A stretch of DNA of 64,000 bases, taken from Pseudarthrobacter sulfonivorans (lineage in GTDB: Bacteria > Actinomycetota > Actinomycetes > Actinomycetales > Micrococcaceae). Position numbers and translations under genes: made by a program. The stretch lies in assembly GCF_024391045.1 (NCBI RefSeq), contig NZ_JANFCZ010000022.1, positions 1-64,000 on the forward strand, written 5' to 3'. The notes under the pieces were generated by a model. The model was not told the origin of the DNA. It saw only the letters and a list, made by a program, of their open reading frames with translations, and did not search any database. Positions 1 through 8,004 of the stretch are shown piece after piece. Within the stretch, counting starts at the first letter, position 1, and every line of letters begins with the position of its first letter.

Positions 1-67
1 GATGCCGTTTCAACTGATGCCAAGCCGCAATGCCGTTCGCGGGCAGTCCTGTTAAACCTCTTGTCGT

Positions 68-99
68 CCGATAGATAACGATATATCTTTAACTATCGG
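68..99. promoter_or_regulatory. 32-bp near-perfect palindrome, probable PadR operator
   Basis: The arms CCGATAG and CTATCGG (68-74 and 93-99) share a centre with an inner perfect palindrome GATATATC (80-87). Only two of the 16 base pairs between the half-sites mismatch. The site is AT-rich in GC-rich surroundings and lies about 55 bp before the padR-family start. PadR regulators commonly repress themselves through such dyads, so autoregulation is the natural inference. Confidence 0.6.
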
Positions 100-152
100 T
101 GATGAAGTCACCGACAAAACCATCTCAGAACACATGAAGGGACGATGCCACC

Positions 153-791
153 ATGAAAGGCATTCACGATGACAAGTTTTTGGAACCGCAGTTTGGCGCG
201 GGAAAGTTTGAGCGCGGTCGGGGGCGCCGAGGGCCGCACGGGCACCGCGGCGGAGGGTTTGGCCCGGGATTCGGGCCGCGCAGCGGATTCGGGCCGGGAT
301 TTGGCCCGGGGTTCGGTCCGGGCGGAGGATTTGGTCCCGGGTTCGGGCCGGGCTCCCGGCGGGCCAGCAGGGGCGACGTCCGGTGGGCGATCCTGTCGCT
401 CCTGGCCGAAACCCCGTCCAACGGTTATGGCCTGATCAAGACCATCGCGGAGAAGACCTCCGGCGCATGGCGGCCCAGCCCGGGCTCGGTCTACCCCACG
501 CTCCAGCAGCTCGTGGACGAGGAACTCATCACACCGCTCAGCGAGGGCAGGCGGACGGACTTCACCCTCACGGACGCGGGCAAGGCCTACGTGGCGGAGC
601 ATGCGGAAGAGCTTGAAAACGCATGGAATAACGACGCCGAAGGCTCAGGGCCCGCATTCCACCAGAGTGTGGGAAAACTGATGGGAGTCATCCATCAGTT
701 CCGGAGCGCCGCAACCGATGAGCAGCGCACCGCGGCAGTGGAGAAGCTCGACGAAACGCGCCGCGCGCTCTACCGGATCCTGGCCGACTAG
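153..791 (+). CDS. PadR-family transcriptional regulator with Gly-Phe-Gly-Pro repeat N-terminus
   Basis: 212 aa. The PadR winged-helix domain runs from about residue 75 (VRWAILSLLAE, then GYGLIKTI, then SPGSVYPTLQQL) to about 150, followed by a helical dimerisation tail. Residues about 34-68 are a low-complexity tract of GFGPGFGP-type repeats after a basic RGRRGPHGHRG stretch, ahead of the usual PadR fold. The repeat tract resembles the glycine-rich N-terminus of some actinobacterial PadR proteins linked to ABC or antibiotic resistance genes, but no such target gene is adjacent. The start is supported by GAAGGGA eight bases upstream. A strong palindrome at 68-99 suggests autoregulation. The effector is unknown. 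Confidence 0.9.
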   Translation: MKGIHDDKFLEPQFGAGKFERGRGRRGPHGHRGGGFGPGFGPRSGFGPGFGPGFGPGGGFGPGFGPGSRRASRGDVRWAILSLLAETPSNGYGLIKTIAEKTSGAWRPSPGSVYPTLQQLVDEELITPLSEGRRTDFTLTDAGKAYVAEHAEELENAWNNDAEGSGPAFHQSVGKLMGVIHQFRSAATDEQRTAAVEKLDETRRALYRILAD

Positions 792-802
792 CCAGGATCC
801 GG
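773..802. terminator. Bidirectional terminator-like hairpin between convergent genes
   Basis: CCGGATCCTGGC (773-784) pairs perfectly with GCCAGGATCCGG (791-802) across a 6-nt loop. The stem includes the last codons and the stop of the padR-family gene, and the next gene converges from the other strand. There is no long T tract, so it may act as a roadblock or 3'-end stabiliser rather than a classic intrinsic terminator. Confidence 0.6.
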
Positions 803-817
803 CGTCGCGCGTTGTCT

Positions 818-2542
818 TTAAAGACTCTGGCGCGTGGTGAACGGCAGGACCAGCCGGGACGGGTGGTTGGCGTCGCGGTAGATCTTGTGGGTGACCGGGC
901 GGCCCACGGGCAGGTGGAACGCGTCCGGGGGGAGCAACGCGTTGTGTTCGTCGGCCAGCGGCTCGTTGTTGGACAGTTCCACCGTCAGCTTGTGGCCGGG
1001 CAGGAACGTGTTGGCGAACGGGAAAAGGCGCAGCACATACTCCTCGATCTTCCCCGGTTCCACGGGCTCCGTGCGAGTGTGCGGGTGCCGCGGGTTGCCC
1101 TCCGTGGTCCGCTCATCCAGCTCACGGTGCGAGGCCTTGAGGTATCCGCTGGTGATGAGCTGGCGCTTTCCATTCGGGGCGTAATCCCAGAGCCGCATGA
1201 TGAAGTTGGTGTCCGGCTGGTCGATCTCGGCGAAGATGTGTGCCGCGCCGGTGCCGATCATCTCCGTCGCCTCTTCGAACACAGGCGTGGACCAGCTGAT
1301 GATTTCCACCTTGTCGGTGACCGTCAGCGGGGCCTGGTAGAAACCGTCCGGGGCGGCGTACTCCGTGTCCATCAGTTCGGGCTCGGTGGACAGTGCGCGA
1401 CGCGGGCGCAGGTACAGGGCCTTGTACTCAATCTCCTTCGGCGGCCACTGGTCCGCGGTGACCACCTCGCGGGAGCCCTCCACGAAGACACTGACGGCGG
1501 GTTCGTCCATGACGCCGTTCTCGATGCCCTTGATCCAGTAGTCGTACCACCGGAACATCTTGTCGTGTTCTTCGATGAAGGGACGCGACTGCATGGGCGG
1601 GTAGGGGCCGATGTCCAGTTTCTTGGGCCCCTTCAACTCGTTGTAGAGGTCGATGGTGCCATCGAGGGTCCAGCCGCGGCCCTGGTCCAGCTGCAGCCAG
1701 ACGGGGATATCGATGTTCGGGGCCAGCGTGATGGGGTTGCGCTCCTCGTACCAGTCGCCGTCGAGCTCGTTCATGACGATGTCGAACCAGGCCTCATGGT
1801 TCTTCGGGTAATGGAGGACGTGGACCAGGTTGGGCCAGGCGGCCACATCCGGATCCTGCAGGCGTTCCCGGACGAGCTTCTTCAGTTCCTCGGGGGAGTA
1901 TTTCTCCACCATGCGGGACTTGACCCGGTCGGTGAAGGCCCAGCCGGAGTCGCCGCCGCGGCCTTCACGGGCAGCGCGCGGCATGAACCACATCACGCCG
2001 CCGTGGTAGGTGGTCTCGTAGAAGTCGTAGTGGCCGCCGGAGACGAAGATGGCCTTCAGGTGCGGCGGGCGTTCGGCTGCCGCGAGCACCTGCATGGAGC
2101 CGAAGTAGGAGATGCCCACCATGCCCACGTTGCCGTCGCACCAGGGCTGTTCGGCCACCCACTCAATGAAGTCGTAGGCGTCCTGTCCCAGGGACACGCC
2201 GCCGGCGTTGTAGTTGCCGATGTGCTCGCCCTCGGAGTCGCCGGAGCCGCGCAGGTCGCCGATGACGTGGACGTAGTCTTCCTTCACGATCCTGGCGATG
2301 TCGCCGGCCTCGATGCAGCCGTCCCACATGGGGCTGGGGCGGCGCTGCGGCGGGGTGGTCAGGGCGAGGGCCTGCAGTTCCTTGCCGTAGGGGCTCAGTG
2401 CCACCAAGGCAGGGCGGGGTTTGTCATCGACACCCTGGTAGGCGTCGGCGGCAAGCTCGATCCCGTCACGCATCGGAACCCGAAGGTCCTTGCGGACAGC
2501 GATCTTTTCACCGCCGGCAGTCAATAGCTGGAAGTCATCCAC
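818..2542 (-). CDS. CocE/NonD-family (S15-like) serine esterase
   Basis: 574 aa, the usual length for CocE-type hydrolases. It has an N-terminal alpha/beta-hydrolase domain with nucleophile Ser145 in GISYFG, the DLRGSGDSEG segment near residue 97, and a C-terminal jelly-roll domain (residues about 340-560) as in cocaine esterase and X-Pro dipeptidyl peptidases. It probably cleaves an ester or amide bond of the module's substrate in the cytoplasm, since no signal peptide is visible. The GTG start overlaps the end of the upstream metallo-hydrolase by 8 bp, with GGAGA at good spacing. It is the last gene of the six-gene minus-strand arm. The substrate cannot be read from sequence. Confidence 0.88.
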   Translation of the reverse strand: MDDFQLLTAGGEKIAVRKDLRVPMRDGIELAADAYQGVDDKPRPALVALSPYGKELQALALTTPPQRRPSPMWDGCIEAGDIARIVKEDYVHVIGDLRGSGDSEGEHIGNYNAGGVSLGQDAYDFIEWVAEQPWCDGNVGMVGISYFGSMQVLAAAERPPHLKAIFVSGGHYDFYETTYHGGVMWFMPRAAREGRGGDSGWAFTDRVKSRMVEKYSPEELKKLVRERLQDPDVAAWPNLVHVLHYPKNHEAWFDIVMNELDGDWYEERNPITLAPNIDIPVWLQLDQGRGWTLDGTIDLYNELKGPKKLDIGPYPPMQSRPFIEEHDKMFRWYDYWIKGIENGVMDEPAVSVFVEGSREVVTADQWPPKEIEYKALYLRPRRALSTEPELMDTEYAAPDGFYQAPLTVTDKVEIISWSTPVFEEATEMIGTGAAHIFAEIDQPDTNFIMRLWDYAPNGKRQLITSGYLKASHRELDERTTEGNPRHPHTRTEPVEPGKIEEYVLRLFPFANTFLPGHKLTVELSNNEPLADEHNALLPPDAFHLPVGRPVTHKIYRDANHPSRLVLPFTTRQSL

Positions 2543-3503
2543 GAGTGCTTATCTCCTCATTCTTCGTCAAATCATCGAACGTGGTGCGGTAGCCGTGCAG
2601 CGTTGTGAAGAACGGCGACGGCTCCAGCGTGGGATCGCCCGCATAGCCAAGGTCCTCTGCCACCGTTGCGAACGGCGAGTAGGGGGAGTCGGAATCCTGC
2701 AGCCCGGCCGCGAGGCAGCCGCAGGCCGCGTCCTTGACCTTGGCTTCGATTTCCAGGCTTCCCTGCAGCGCCTCCCTGGCCTGGTCGGCGTCGAGCTCCA
2801 CACCGTACGGCGTGCCGTCCGCCCGGCGGTAGGGGTGGCCCAGGTACAGGTGCTGCGGACGGATCTGCTCGCTCAGGTACTGAAGGCTGGTGCGGTACCC
2901 GTCCGGGTCCACAAATCCGGGGAATCCGTTGGCCGCGCCGTGGACCTGCACCGCGTCGCCCACAAAGACGTCGTTCTGGCCGTCGATGACGTAGGCCACC
3001 GACCCCGGGGTGTGCCCCGGGATGGAATGGACCGAAACCGTGACGTCCCCGCCCAGTGAGATCGTCTCGCCGCCCCTCACCAGGAGGCTGGGCTCCATCT
3101 CGCCGGAGATGACGGCGTTGGTGGCGGCTGTCAGCTTGGCCTCGCCGTCAGGGTCCTGCAGATACTGCGCCCGCCCGGCCAGGTACTCGTCCACGTGGGC
3201 GCGGCGCGAGCGGAGCATGGGTGCGTCAGCTTCATGGATCACCACCTTGGCACGTCGCCCCGTCAGTTCCCACAATGCGTGGGCGCCGCCGATGTGGTCG
3301 ATGTGCCCGTGCGTCAGCAGGATCCAGCGGACGTCCTCGATCCGGCGGCCGATCGCCTCCAGCGCCGGCACCATGCCTTCGGCGGGCGAGGATGCGATGC
3401 CGGTGTCCACGATGGCCGGCTCCGGCGCATCGATGAAGAAGCTGTAGAGCCCGAACCGGCCCCACGGCGAGACCAGGGGATGGACGGCAACCGGCGCCGT
3501 CAT
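2535..3503 (-). CDS. Metallo-beta-lactamase-fold hydrolase
   Basis: 322 aa. The zinc-binding motif THGHIDHIGG gives His65, His67, Asp69 and His70. Later metal-ligand positions are in IPGHTPGSVAY, the DVFVGDAV segment and LGHPY. The length and order fit a glyoxalase-II-like or lactonase-like MBL hydrolase. The gene overlaps the preceding alpha/beta hydrolase by 4 bp (ATGA), indicating translational coupling within the catabolic operon. It likely hydrolyses a thioester, lactone or similar bond in the pathway, but a specific substrate is not supported. Confidence 0.87.
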   Translation of the reverse strand: MTAPVAVHPLVSPWGRFGLYSFFIDAPEPAIVDTGIASSPAEGMVPALEAIGRRIEDVRWILLTHGHIDHIGGAHALWELTGRRAKVVIHEADAPMLRSRRAHVDEYLAGRAQYLQDPDGEAKLTAATNAVISGEMEPSLLVRGGETISLGGDVTVSVHSIPGHTPGSVAYVIDGQNDVFVGDAVQVHGAANGFPGFVDPDGYRTSLQYLSEQIRPQHLYLGHPYRRADGTPYGVELDADQAREALQGSLEIEAKVKDAACGCLAAGLQDSDSPYSPFATVAEDLGYAGDPTLEPSPFFTTLHGYRTTFDDLTKNEEISTRG

Positions 3504-4492
3504 CGCCCGGCCTGCGCGTTCAGGATCTCAGCGTTCGGGATTTCAGCGTTCAGGATTTCAGCGTTCGGGATTTCAGCGTTCAGGAAGGCGCCGGTCTCCT
3601 CGAACGCCCGGTGGTATTCCGGCAGCCAGGAGAAGTGCTGGACGAAGCCGTGCCCGGCGCCCGCGTAACGGCTGACGGTGGCCGGCACGCCGGCCACCGT
3701 CAGCCGCTGGCCGTAAAGTTCGCCTTCATCGCGCAGGGGATCGAGCTCGCCCGTAATAACCAGCGCCGCCGGCAGGCCGGTGAGGTCCTCGCGCTTGATC
3801 GGTGAGACGAGGGGATCCGCCGGATCCGCCCCATTCTCGAGATAGAAGGAATTGAACGGCTTGAGGCCGGCCGTCTCCAGACCGTACCCGACGGCGTTCT
3901 CCCGCATCGAGGGGTACCGGTCTTCGTCGAAGTCCAGGTCCAGGGACGGGTAGAACATGACCTGGTGGGTGATCGCGTCAAACCCGTCGTCGTGGGCTTT
4001 GGCTGCGACGGCGGCCACGAACGTCCCGCCCGAGCTGTCACCAGCGATGGCGAGGTTCTTCCCGTCCCAGTTGAGGCTTTCACCGTGCCCGGCGGCCCAG
4101 CGGACCACGCCATAGCAGTCCTCGAGCCCTGCCGGGAAGGCGGACTCGGGCGCCAGCCTGTAGCCGACGGAGATGACCTTGTGACCTGTTTCCTTCGCCA
4201 GGGCCCGGGCCACGTGGTCGTGGGTGTCGAGGCTGCCCAGGAAGAACGCGCCGCCGTGGAAGTAGACCAGCAGGCCGTAAGCGTCGGCATCAACGGGGGT
4301 GTAGATCCGGACCGGCACGTCACCGGTGGGCGTCGCGGCGGTGGCGTCCTCAACGGAGTACAGCGGGAGCCGGTCTTCCAGCGGCGGAACCTGCGCTGCC
4401 TCGCCGGCGCGCATGGCCCCGGGGTTCAGCGGGCCGGGAGGGGGCGGCGGCAGGGTGCCGAGAATCCGGGCGATTTCGGGGTGCAGGGCCAT
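3500..4492 (-). CDS. Alpha/beta hydrolase, hormone-sensitive-lipase type
   Basis: 330 aa. It carries the HSL-family oxyanion motif HGGAFFLG from His79 and the nucleophile elbow GDSSGG at Ser153. The acid region is GELDPLRDEGE and the catalytic His is in GAGHGFVQ. It is a probable carboxylesterase. The last 26 residues (305-330) are a five-residue repeat NAEI(P/L), an unusual tail encoded by a 15-bp tandem repeat and beyond the normal end of the fold. The gene starts 3 bp after the monooxygenase stop and overlaps the MBL gene downstream, so it sits in the middle of the co-transcribed arm. Confidence 0.9.
   Translation of the reverse strand: MALHPEIARILGTLPPPPPGPLNPGAMRAGEAAQVPPLEDRLPLYSVEDATAATPTGDVPVRIYTPVDADAYGLLVYFHGGAFFLGSLDTHDHVARALAKETGHKVISVGYRLAPESAFPAGLEDCYGVVRWAAGHGESLNWDGKNLAIAGDSSGGTFVAAVAAKAHDDGFDAITHQVMFYPSLDLDFDEDRYPSMRENAVGYGLETAGLKPFNSFYLENGADPADPLVSPIKREDLTGLPAALVITGELDPLRDEGELYGQRLTVAGVPATVSRYAGAGHGFVQHFSWLPEYHRAFEETGAFLNAEIPNAEILNAEIPNAEILNAQAGR
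3516..3584. repeat. 15-bp in-frame tandem repeat, about 4.6 copies
   Basis: Units of the form GCGTTC(A/G)GGAT(T/C)TCA begin at 3516, 3531, 3546, 3561 and 3576 (the last partial). A/G alternation between successive units gives a 30-bp higher-order period. The repeat encodes the NAEI(P/L) tail of the minus-strand esterase, so copy-number change keeps the reading frame. Such tracts commonly vary by replication slippage. Confidence 0.92.
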
Positions 4493-4495
4493 GCC

Positions 4496-5623
4496 TTATA
4501 CCTCCGCCGGCGCGGCGGGCTGCTGGGACTTGGGCTTCTGGCCCGGGAAGACGTCGTTGACTTCTTCTTCGCTCCAGCCTTGGCGGGAGATGCGCTGCAG
4601 TTCGTCCGTCGCGGGCTTGCGGGTGGCCTGGAACAGTGCCAGCGCTTCCTTTACGGAGCCGGCCTGGGCCAGCGCGTCGGCGAGTGCTCCGGCGTCCTCG
4701 ATGGCGGAGTTCGCGCCCTGGCCCTGGTGGTGCAGCATGGAGTGCGCAGCGTCGCCCATCAGGACCACGGAGTCGGTGTGCCAGGTGTCCACGGGGTCGA
4801 TGTCGTACACGGCACGGATGTTCACGGTGTCCATGTCCAGGCCGCGGGCGATCGCCACGATCCGGTCGTCGAAGCCTTCCACGGTCTTCAGGAGGTCTTC
4901 CTTGGTGATGCTGGGCGCCCAGGTGCCGTCCGGGTTCAGGGCGGTGATGTCGAAGGACATCTGGTTGCGGTGGCGCAGCGGCAGCAGGTAGACCTTGGTG
5001 CCCTTGCCGATGTACATGCGCAGGTTGTCGTCGGTCACCAGGCCGTGGGCGTCGTCGGCGGAGATCACCACGCGGTAGGCGTGCTCGCCGGAGAATACCG
5101 GGCCCTTGTCGCTGAAGAGCTGCTCGCGGACGGAGGACTTGATGCCGTCGGCGCCCACCACCAGGTCCGCTTCGGCGGTCTCCCCGTTGGCAAACGTCAG
5201 GACGGACCGGCCGCCCTTGTCTTCAATGGTCTGCAGCCTGTGGCCGAGCTGCACCATGCCCTCGGGGAGCACACCGAGCAGGGCTTCAATGAAGTCGCGG
5301 CGGTGGATGAGGTAGGTGTGCTTCTCTTCGCCGAACTCCGGCCAGGTGTCCTTCATTATCGGATCACCGGTGGCCGTGAGGATCTCAAAGTAGTCGCTGG
5401 CCGAGCTGACCTTGGCGATGGCGTCGAAGATGCCCCACTGGCGGAACCGGGCCATGGTGGCGGGACGCAGGCCGATGCCGGCGCCCACCTCGCCCATCTG
5501 GGGAGCCTGTTCGTAGACCGTGACGTCCGCGCCGAGCAGGCTCAGGGCCTTGGCCGCGGCAGCGCCGCCGTAGCCTGCGCCGACGATGGCGATCTTGAGG
5601 TTCTTGATGTCTTCAGCCTTCAT
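4496..5623 (-). CDS. FAD-dependent aromatic-ring-hydroxylase-type monooxygenase
   Basis: 375 aa. The Rossmann motif GAGYGG (15-20), the DG segment VVGADGIKSSVR (from about 155) and GDAAHS (290-295) place it in the class A flavoprotein monooxygenases (salicylate hydroxylase, 6-hydroxynicotinate 3-monooxygenase and UbiH relatives). It uses FAD and NAD(P)H to insert oxygen into an aromatic or otherwise conjugated ring. It lies between the phosphotriesterase-like gene and the esterase, 3 bp from the latter. The pairing with a P450 on the opposite arm suggests two oxygenation steps in one pathway. The true substrate is unknown. Confidence 0.9.
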   Translation of the reverse strand: MKAEDIKNLKIAIVGAGYGGAAAAKALSLLGADVTVYEQAPQMGEVGAGIGLRPATMARFRQWGIFDAIAKVSSASDYFEILTATGDPIMKDTWPEFGEEKHTYLIHRRDFIEALLGVLPEGMVQLGHRLQTIEDKGGRSVLTFANGETAEADLVVGADGIKSSVREQLFSDKGPVFSGEHAYRVVISADDAHGLVTDDNLRMYIGKGTKVYLLPLRHRNQMSFDITALNPDGTWAPSITKEDLLKTVEGFDDRIVAIARGLDMDTVNIRAVYDIDPVDTWHTDSVVLMGDAAHSMLHHQGQGANSAIEDAGALADALAQAGSVKEALALFQATRKPATDELQRISRQGWSEEEVNDVFPGQKPKSQQPAAPAEV

Positions 5624-5689
5624 TGGATAAGTCTCTTTCGTGAGCCAGGCGGGCCTGGGGAGGGGTAAGTTGTGGTGGTCCGTAAGGGG

Positions 5690-6643
5690 TCAGGCGTGGA
5701 GCGACAGGAAGTCGGCCGGGTTGTCCTCGAGCAGGAGTTTGAGCGTGGCGTCGTCGATGCCGGCCGCGCGCATGTCCGGGATCATGTCCTCGAAGATGTA
5801 GTTGATGGTGTGGCCCTTCACGCCCGGCCAGCCCAGGGGGCTGCAGTTGGCGTCGGCCGAGACGAGGAGCTTGTCCGCGTAGCCCTTGTTCACGAGCTTG
5901 ACGAAGTGTTCCATGCGTTCGGCGCGCTTGCGGCCCCAGAACGGCGGATCCGGCAGTTCAAGGTCGTACCCGAAGGTGTCGAAGCCGATGCGGCCGCCCT
6001 GTTCGTAGATCCAGTCGTGCGGGGTGATCGGTGCGTTCAGGCCGTCGTCGGCGTGGCCGAACAGGACGCGGTCCAGCGGGAGGCCTTCTTCGTTGAAGAT
6101 GGTCACCGCCGGTTCCGGATCGATCGCCAGGTGGGTGAGGATGGGTGCGCCGGTGACGACGGCGGCGCGGGCCGCGGCGCGGTAGATCCGCTTGTCGAGG
6201 TCCGTCATGCGTCCGCCGCGGCTCACGCCGACCTTGATGACGCCGGCCTTGGCGCCGGTGTTGCCGATGCCCACGGTGATTTCGTGGATGAAGACCTTCG
6301 CGAGGTAGTCCACGGTGGCGCGGGAGAAGTGCGGGAGTGCGGTGTCGCCGCCAACGAAGCCGGTGCAGGCCACGATGTGCACGCCCGTCTTCCGCGACAG
6401 GGACTTGTAGTAGTCGACGTCGCGGCCATTGCAGATGCCGGTGGCGTCCACGAAGGTGCCGCCGCCGTATTCGCGGAATTTCCGCAGCTTCGGCACCGTC
6501 TCCTCGTAGGCCTGCTCCGGCGACTTCCACCATTTGGTGTCCAGTTCGGAGCCGGGCATGCCGTAGCCGATGTGTTCGTGGACCGCCACGATTTCCAGTT
6601 CTTCAGCCGGGATGGTTCCCAGCACGGTGTTGACCTTGGTCAT
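5690..6643 (-). CDS. Phosphotriesterase-family metal hydrolase, intact active site
   Basis: 317 aa, standard for the PTE/lactonase family of the amidohydrolase superfamily. All metal ligands are visible: His22 and His24 (VHEH), the carboxylated Lys137 (GVIKVG), His171 (ILTHLAID), His197 (LFGHADD) and Asp264 (VSADAN). The family includes phosphotriesterases and quorum lactonases, and lactone or ester hydrolysis fits the gene's place in a degradative operon. It is 50 bp downstream of a paralogue that has lost most of these residues. Confident in family, not in substrate. Confidence 0.9.
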   Translation of the reverse strand: MTKVNTVLGTIPAEELEIVAVHEHIGYGMPGSELDTKWWKSPEQAYEETVPKLRKFREYGGGTFVDATGICNGRDVDYYKSLSRKTGVHIVACTGFVGGDTALPHFSRATVDYLAKVFIHEITVGIGNTGAKAGVIKVGVSRGGRMTDLDKRIYRAAARAAVVTGAPILTHLAIDPEPAVTIFNEEGLPLDRVLFGHADDGLNAPITPHDWIYEQGGRIGFDTFGYDLELPDPPFWGRKRAERMEHFVKLVNKGYADKLLVSADANCSPLGWPGVKGHTINYIFEDMIPDMRAAGIDDATLKLLLEDNPADFLSLHA

Positions 6644-6693
6644 TCGTTCACCTCAGGGGTTCGAAAGCTTGTTATGGGTGGGGTGCCGCGTGC

Positions 6694-7704
6694 TTAGCGC
6701 ACGGTCAGCAGGTTGCGCGGGTTGCCCTCGAGGATGCGCCGGGCGTCGTCTTCACTCAGGCCCTTGGACTTGAGGAAAGGCACAAACGTGGTCAGCACGT
6801 GGCTGAAGGGCAGGTTGTATTCCGGCAGGCCCTTGGCGACGCCGATCGAGTTGCCCGAAAGGATGATCCTGTCCGCATGGCCCGCCTCGACCAGTTCAAG
6901 GACCAGTTCAGCGCGTTCGTTGTCGCTGAGGTAATCGGCGTGGTCGTTCAGGCCCACGTGGTCAATTCCAATGAACGCTCCACGGGCGGCCACTTCGGCG
7001 GCGGAGCCCTTTGCGTCCCGGCGGTCGAGGTCGCCCACCAGCACCCGGTCGGCCGGAATCTGCTCGTCCAGGACAATGTCCAGGTCGTGCAGGACGTCTG
7101 CGCCGAAGCGGATGGAGACCGGGACGCCGGTGTCTTTGGCCGCGCGGGCTGAACCGCGGAACAGGCTTTCCTCCGTCGGGGTCATGCCGGCGCGGTCCGC
7201 GACGGTGGCCACGATGCCGGCCGCGGCCCGGCGCTCGACGCGGGGAACCACCATGCCCTCAGTGACCTCCTTGCCGAAAAGATCGGCGAACTTCTCCGCG
7301 GGCCACGGAGTGGGCGGATTGGTCTGGGGCGTCAGGAAGTAGCCGCCGAGTTCCTCCTCCGGGCCGAGGCCCGTTGAAGCGACAATGTGGACACCCGTTG
7401 AGCGGGACAGTGCTTCGTAGAGCTTCAGGTCGCGGCCGTGGAACATGCCGGTGCTGTCCACGATGGTCCGGCCGCCGTGGCTGCGGAAGTCCTGGAGTTT
7501 CGCAGCGAGTGCGTGGAAGATCTCCGCCCGGTCCATGGAGATGTCGGGTGCGTACTGGGCCCCGGGGAGTACTGACAGCAGGGCCTCATGGACCGCAACG
7601 ACGCCCAGTTCGGCAGCGGGAACGGGACCCAGGACGGTGTTGACCGTGGGCCCGGCCGGGGCGTGGTTCGCGTCGCCGGTAGCGACGGGTGTGGTGTGAC
7701 TCAC
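6694..7704 (-). CDS. Phosphotriesterase-fold paralogue with degenerate metal site
   Basis: 336 aa from a GTG start at 7704, chosen because GGGAGAAG precedes it at proper spacing and the protein then begins MSHTTP. A longer frame exists but would cross the promoter region. It aligns end to end with the neighbouring PTE-family enzyme (NTVLGPVPAAEL versus NTVLGTIPAEEL; STGVHIVASTG versus KTGVHIVACTG). The metal ligands are changed: HEH is HEA (His39, Ala41), the Lys is Ala (IVATVAD), the third His is Arg (VSIRFGAD), the fourth is Asp (VGDLDR) and the Asp is Asn (SGNSIG). It is first in the operon. It is probably a pseudoenzyme or binding/regulatory partner, or uses different chemistry. Confidence 0.85.
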   Translation of the reverse strand: MSHTTPVATGDANHAPAGPTVNTVLGPVPAAELGVVAVHEALLSVLPGAQYAPDISMDRAEIFHALAAKLQDFRSHGGRTIVDSTGMFHGRDLKLYEALSRSTGVHIVASTGLGPEEELGGYFLTPQTNPPTPWPAEKFADLFGKEVTEGMVVPRVERRAAAGIVATVADRAGMTPTEESLFRGSARAAKDTGVPVSIRFGADVLHDLDIVLDEQIPADRVLVGDLDRRDAKGSAAEVAARGAFIGIDHVGLNDHADYLSDNERAELVLELVEAGHADRIILSGNSIGVAKGLPEYNLPFSHVLTTFVPFLKSKGLSEDDARRILEGNPRNLLTVR

Positions 7705-7799
7705 TTGGCTTCTCCCTTGGGAAATGGGGGGCTGAATGCAGGGGCGCCGCGGAGCTGGACCATGCCGTCGCTCCGTTGCAATGTAGCCAGCATCACATA

Positions 7800-7904
7800 A
7801 TTCTTTACACGGTGTCAAGGAAATAGTCGAAGCGTTTTCCTTGCCGCATCAAACCGTTTATGAAGCCAACGTTCCGTCCGTCCTCTTGACATCGTGTAAA
7901 GAAT
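7800..7904. promoter_or_regulatory. Divergent promoter region with inverted 20-bp operator-like repeat
   Basis: The 20-mer at 7885-7904 and the reverse complement of 7800-7819 differ at one base. Each copy contains the imperfect dyad TTGACA-N2-GTGTAAA. The TTGACA in each copy looks like a -35 box facing its own arm. On the plus strand a CAGAAT -10 candidate follows at 18-bp spacing (7910-7915); on the minus strand the -10 is weak. A repressor bound to both copies would shut both arms. The TetR protein at 12,448 is the obvious candidate regulator. Confidence 0.65.
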
Positions 7905-8004
7905 GACGTCAGAATGTGGGCAGCGCCACATCAGAATTCGCCCTGCCGGATACCGGTTCCTGGGCATACGTGAAAATCGATCCGGAGACAAGGAAGTTTC
8001 ATCG

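Noticed and set aside
818..2527. Long plus-strand open frame opposite the CocE-type esterase
   Set aside because: It exists because GC-rich coding DNA lacks stops on the antisense frames; the minus-strand protein has the catalytic motifs and the ribosome site.
3965..5668. Long plus-strand open frame over the FAD monooxygenase and esterase genes
   Set aside because: No family signature; antisense to genes with clear motifs.
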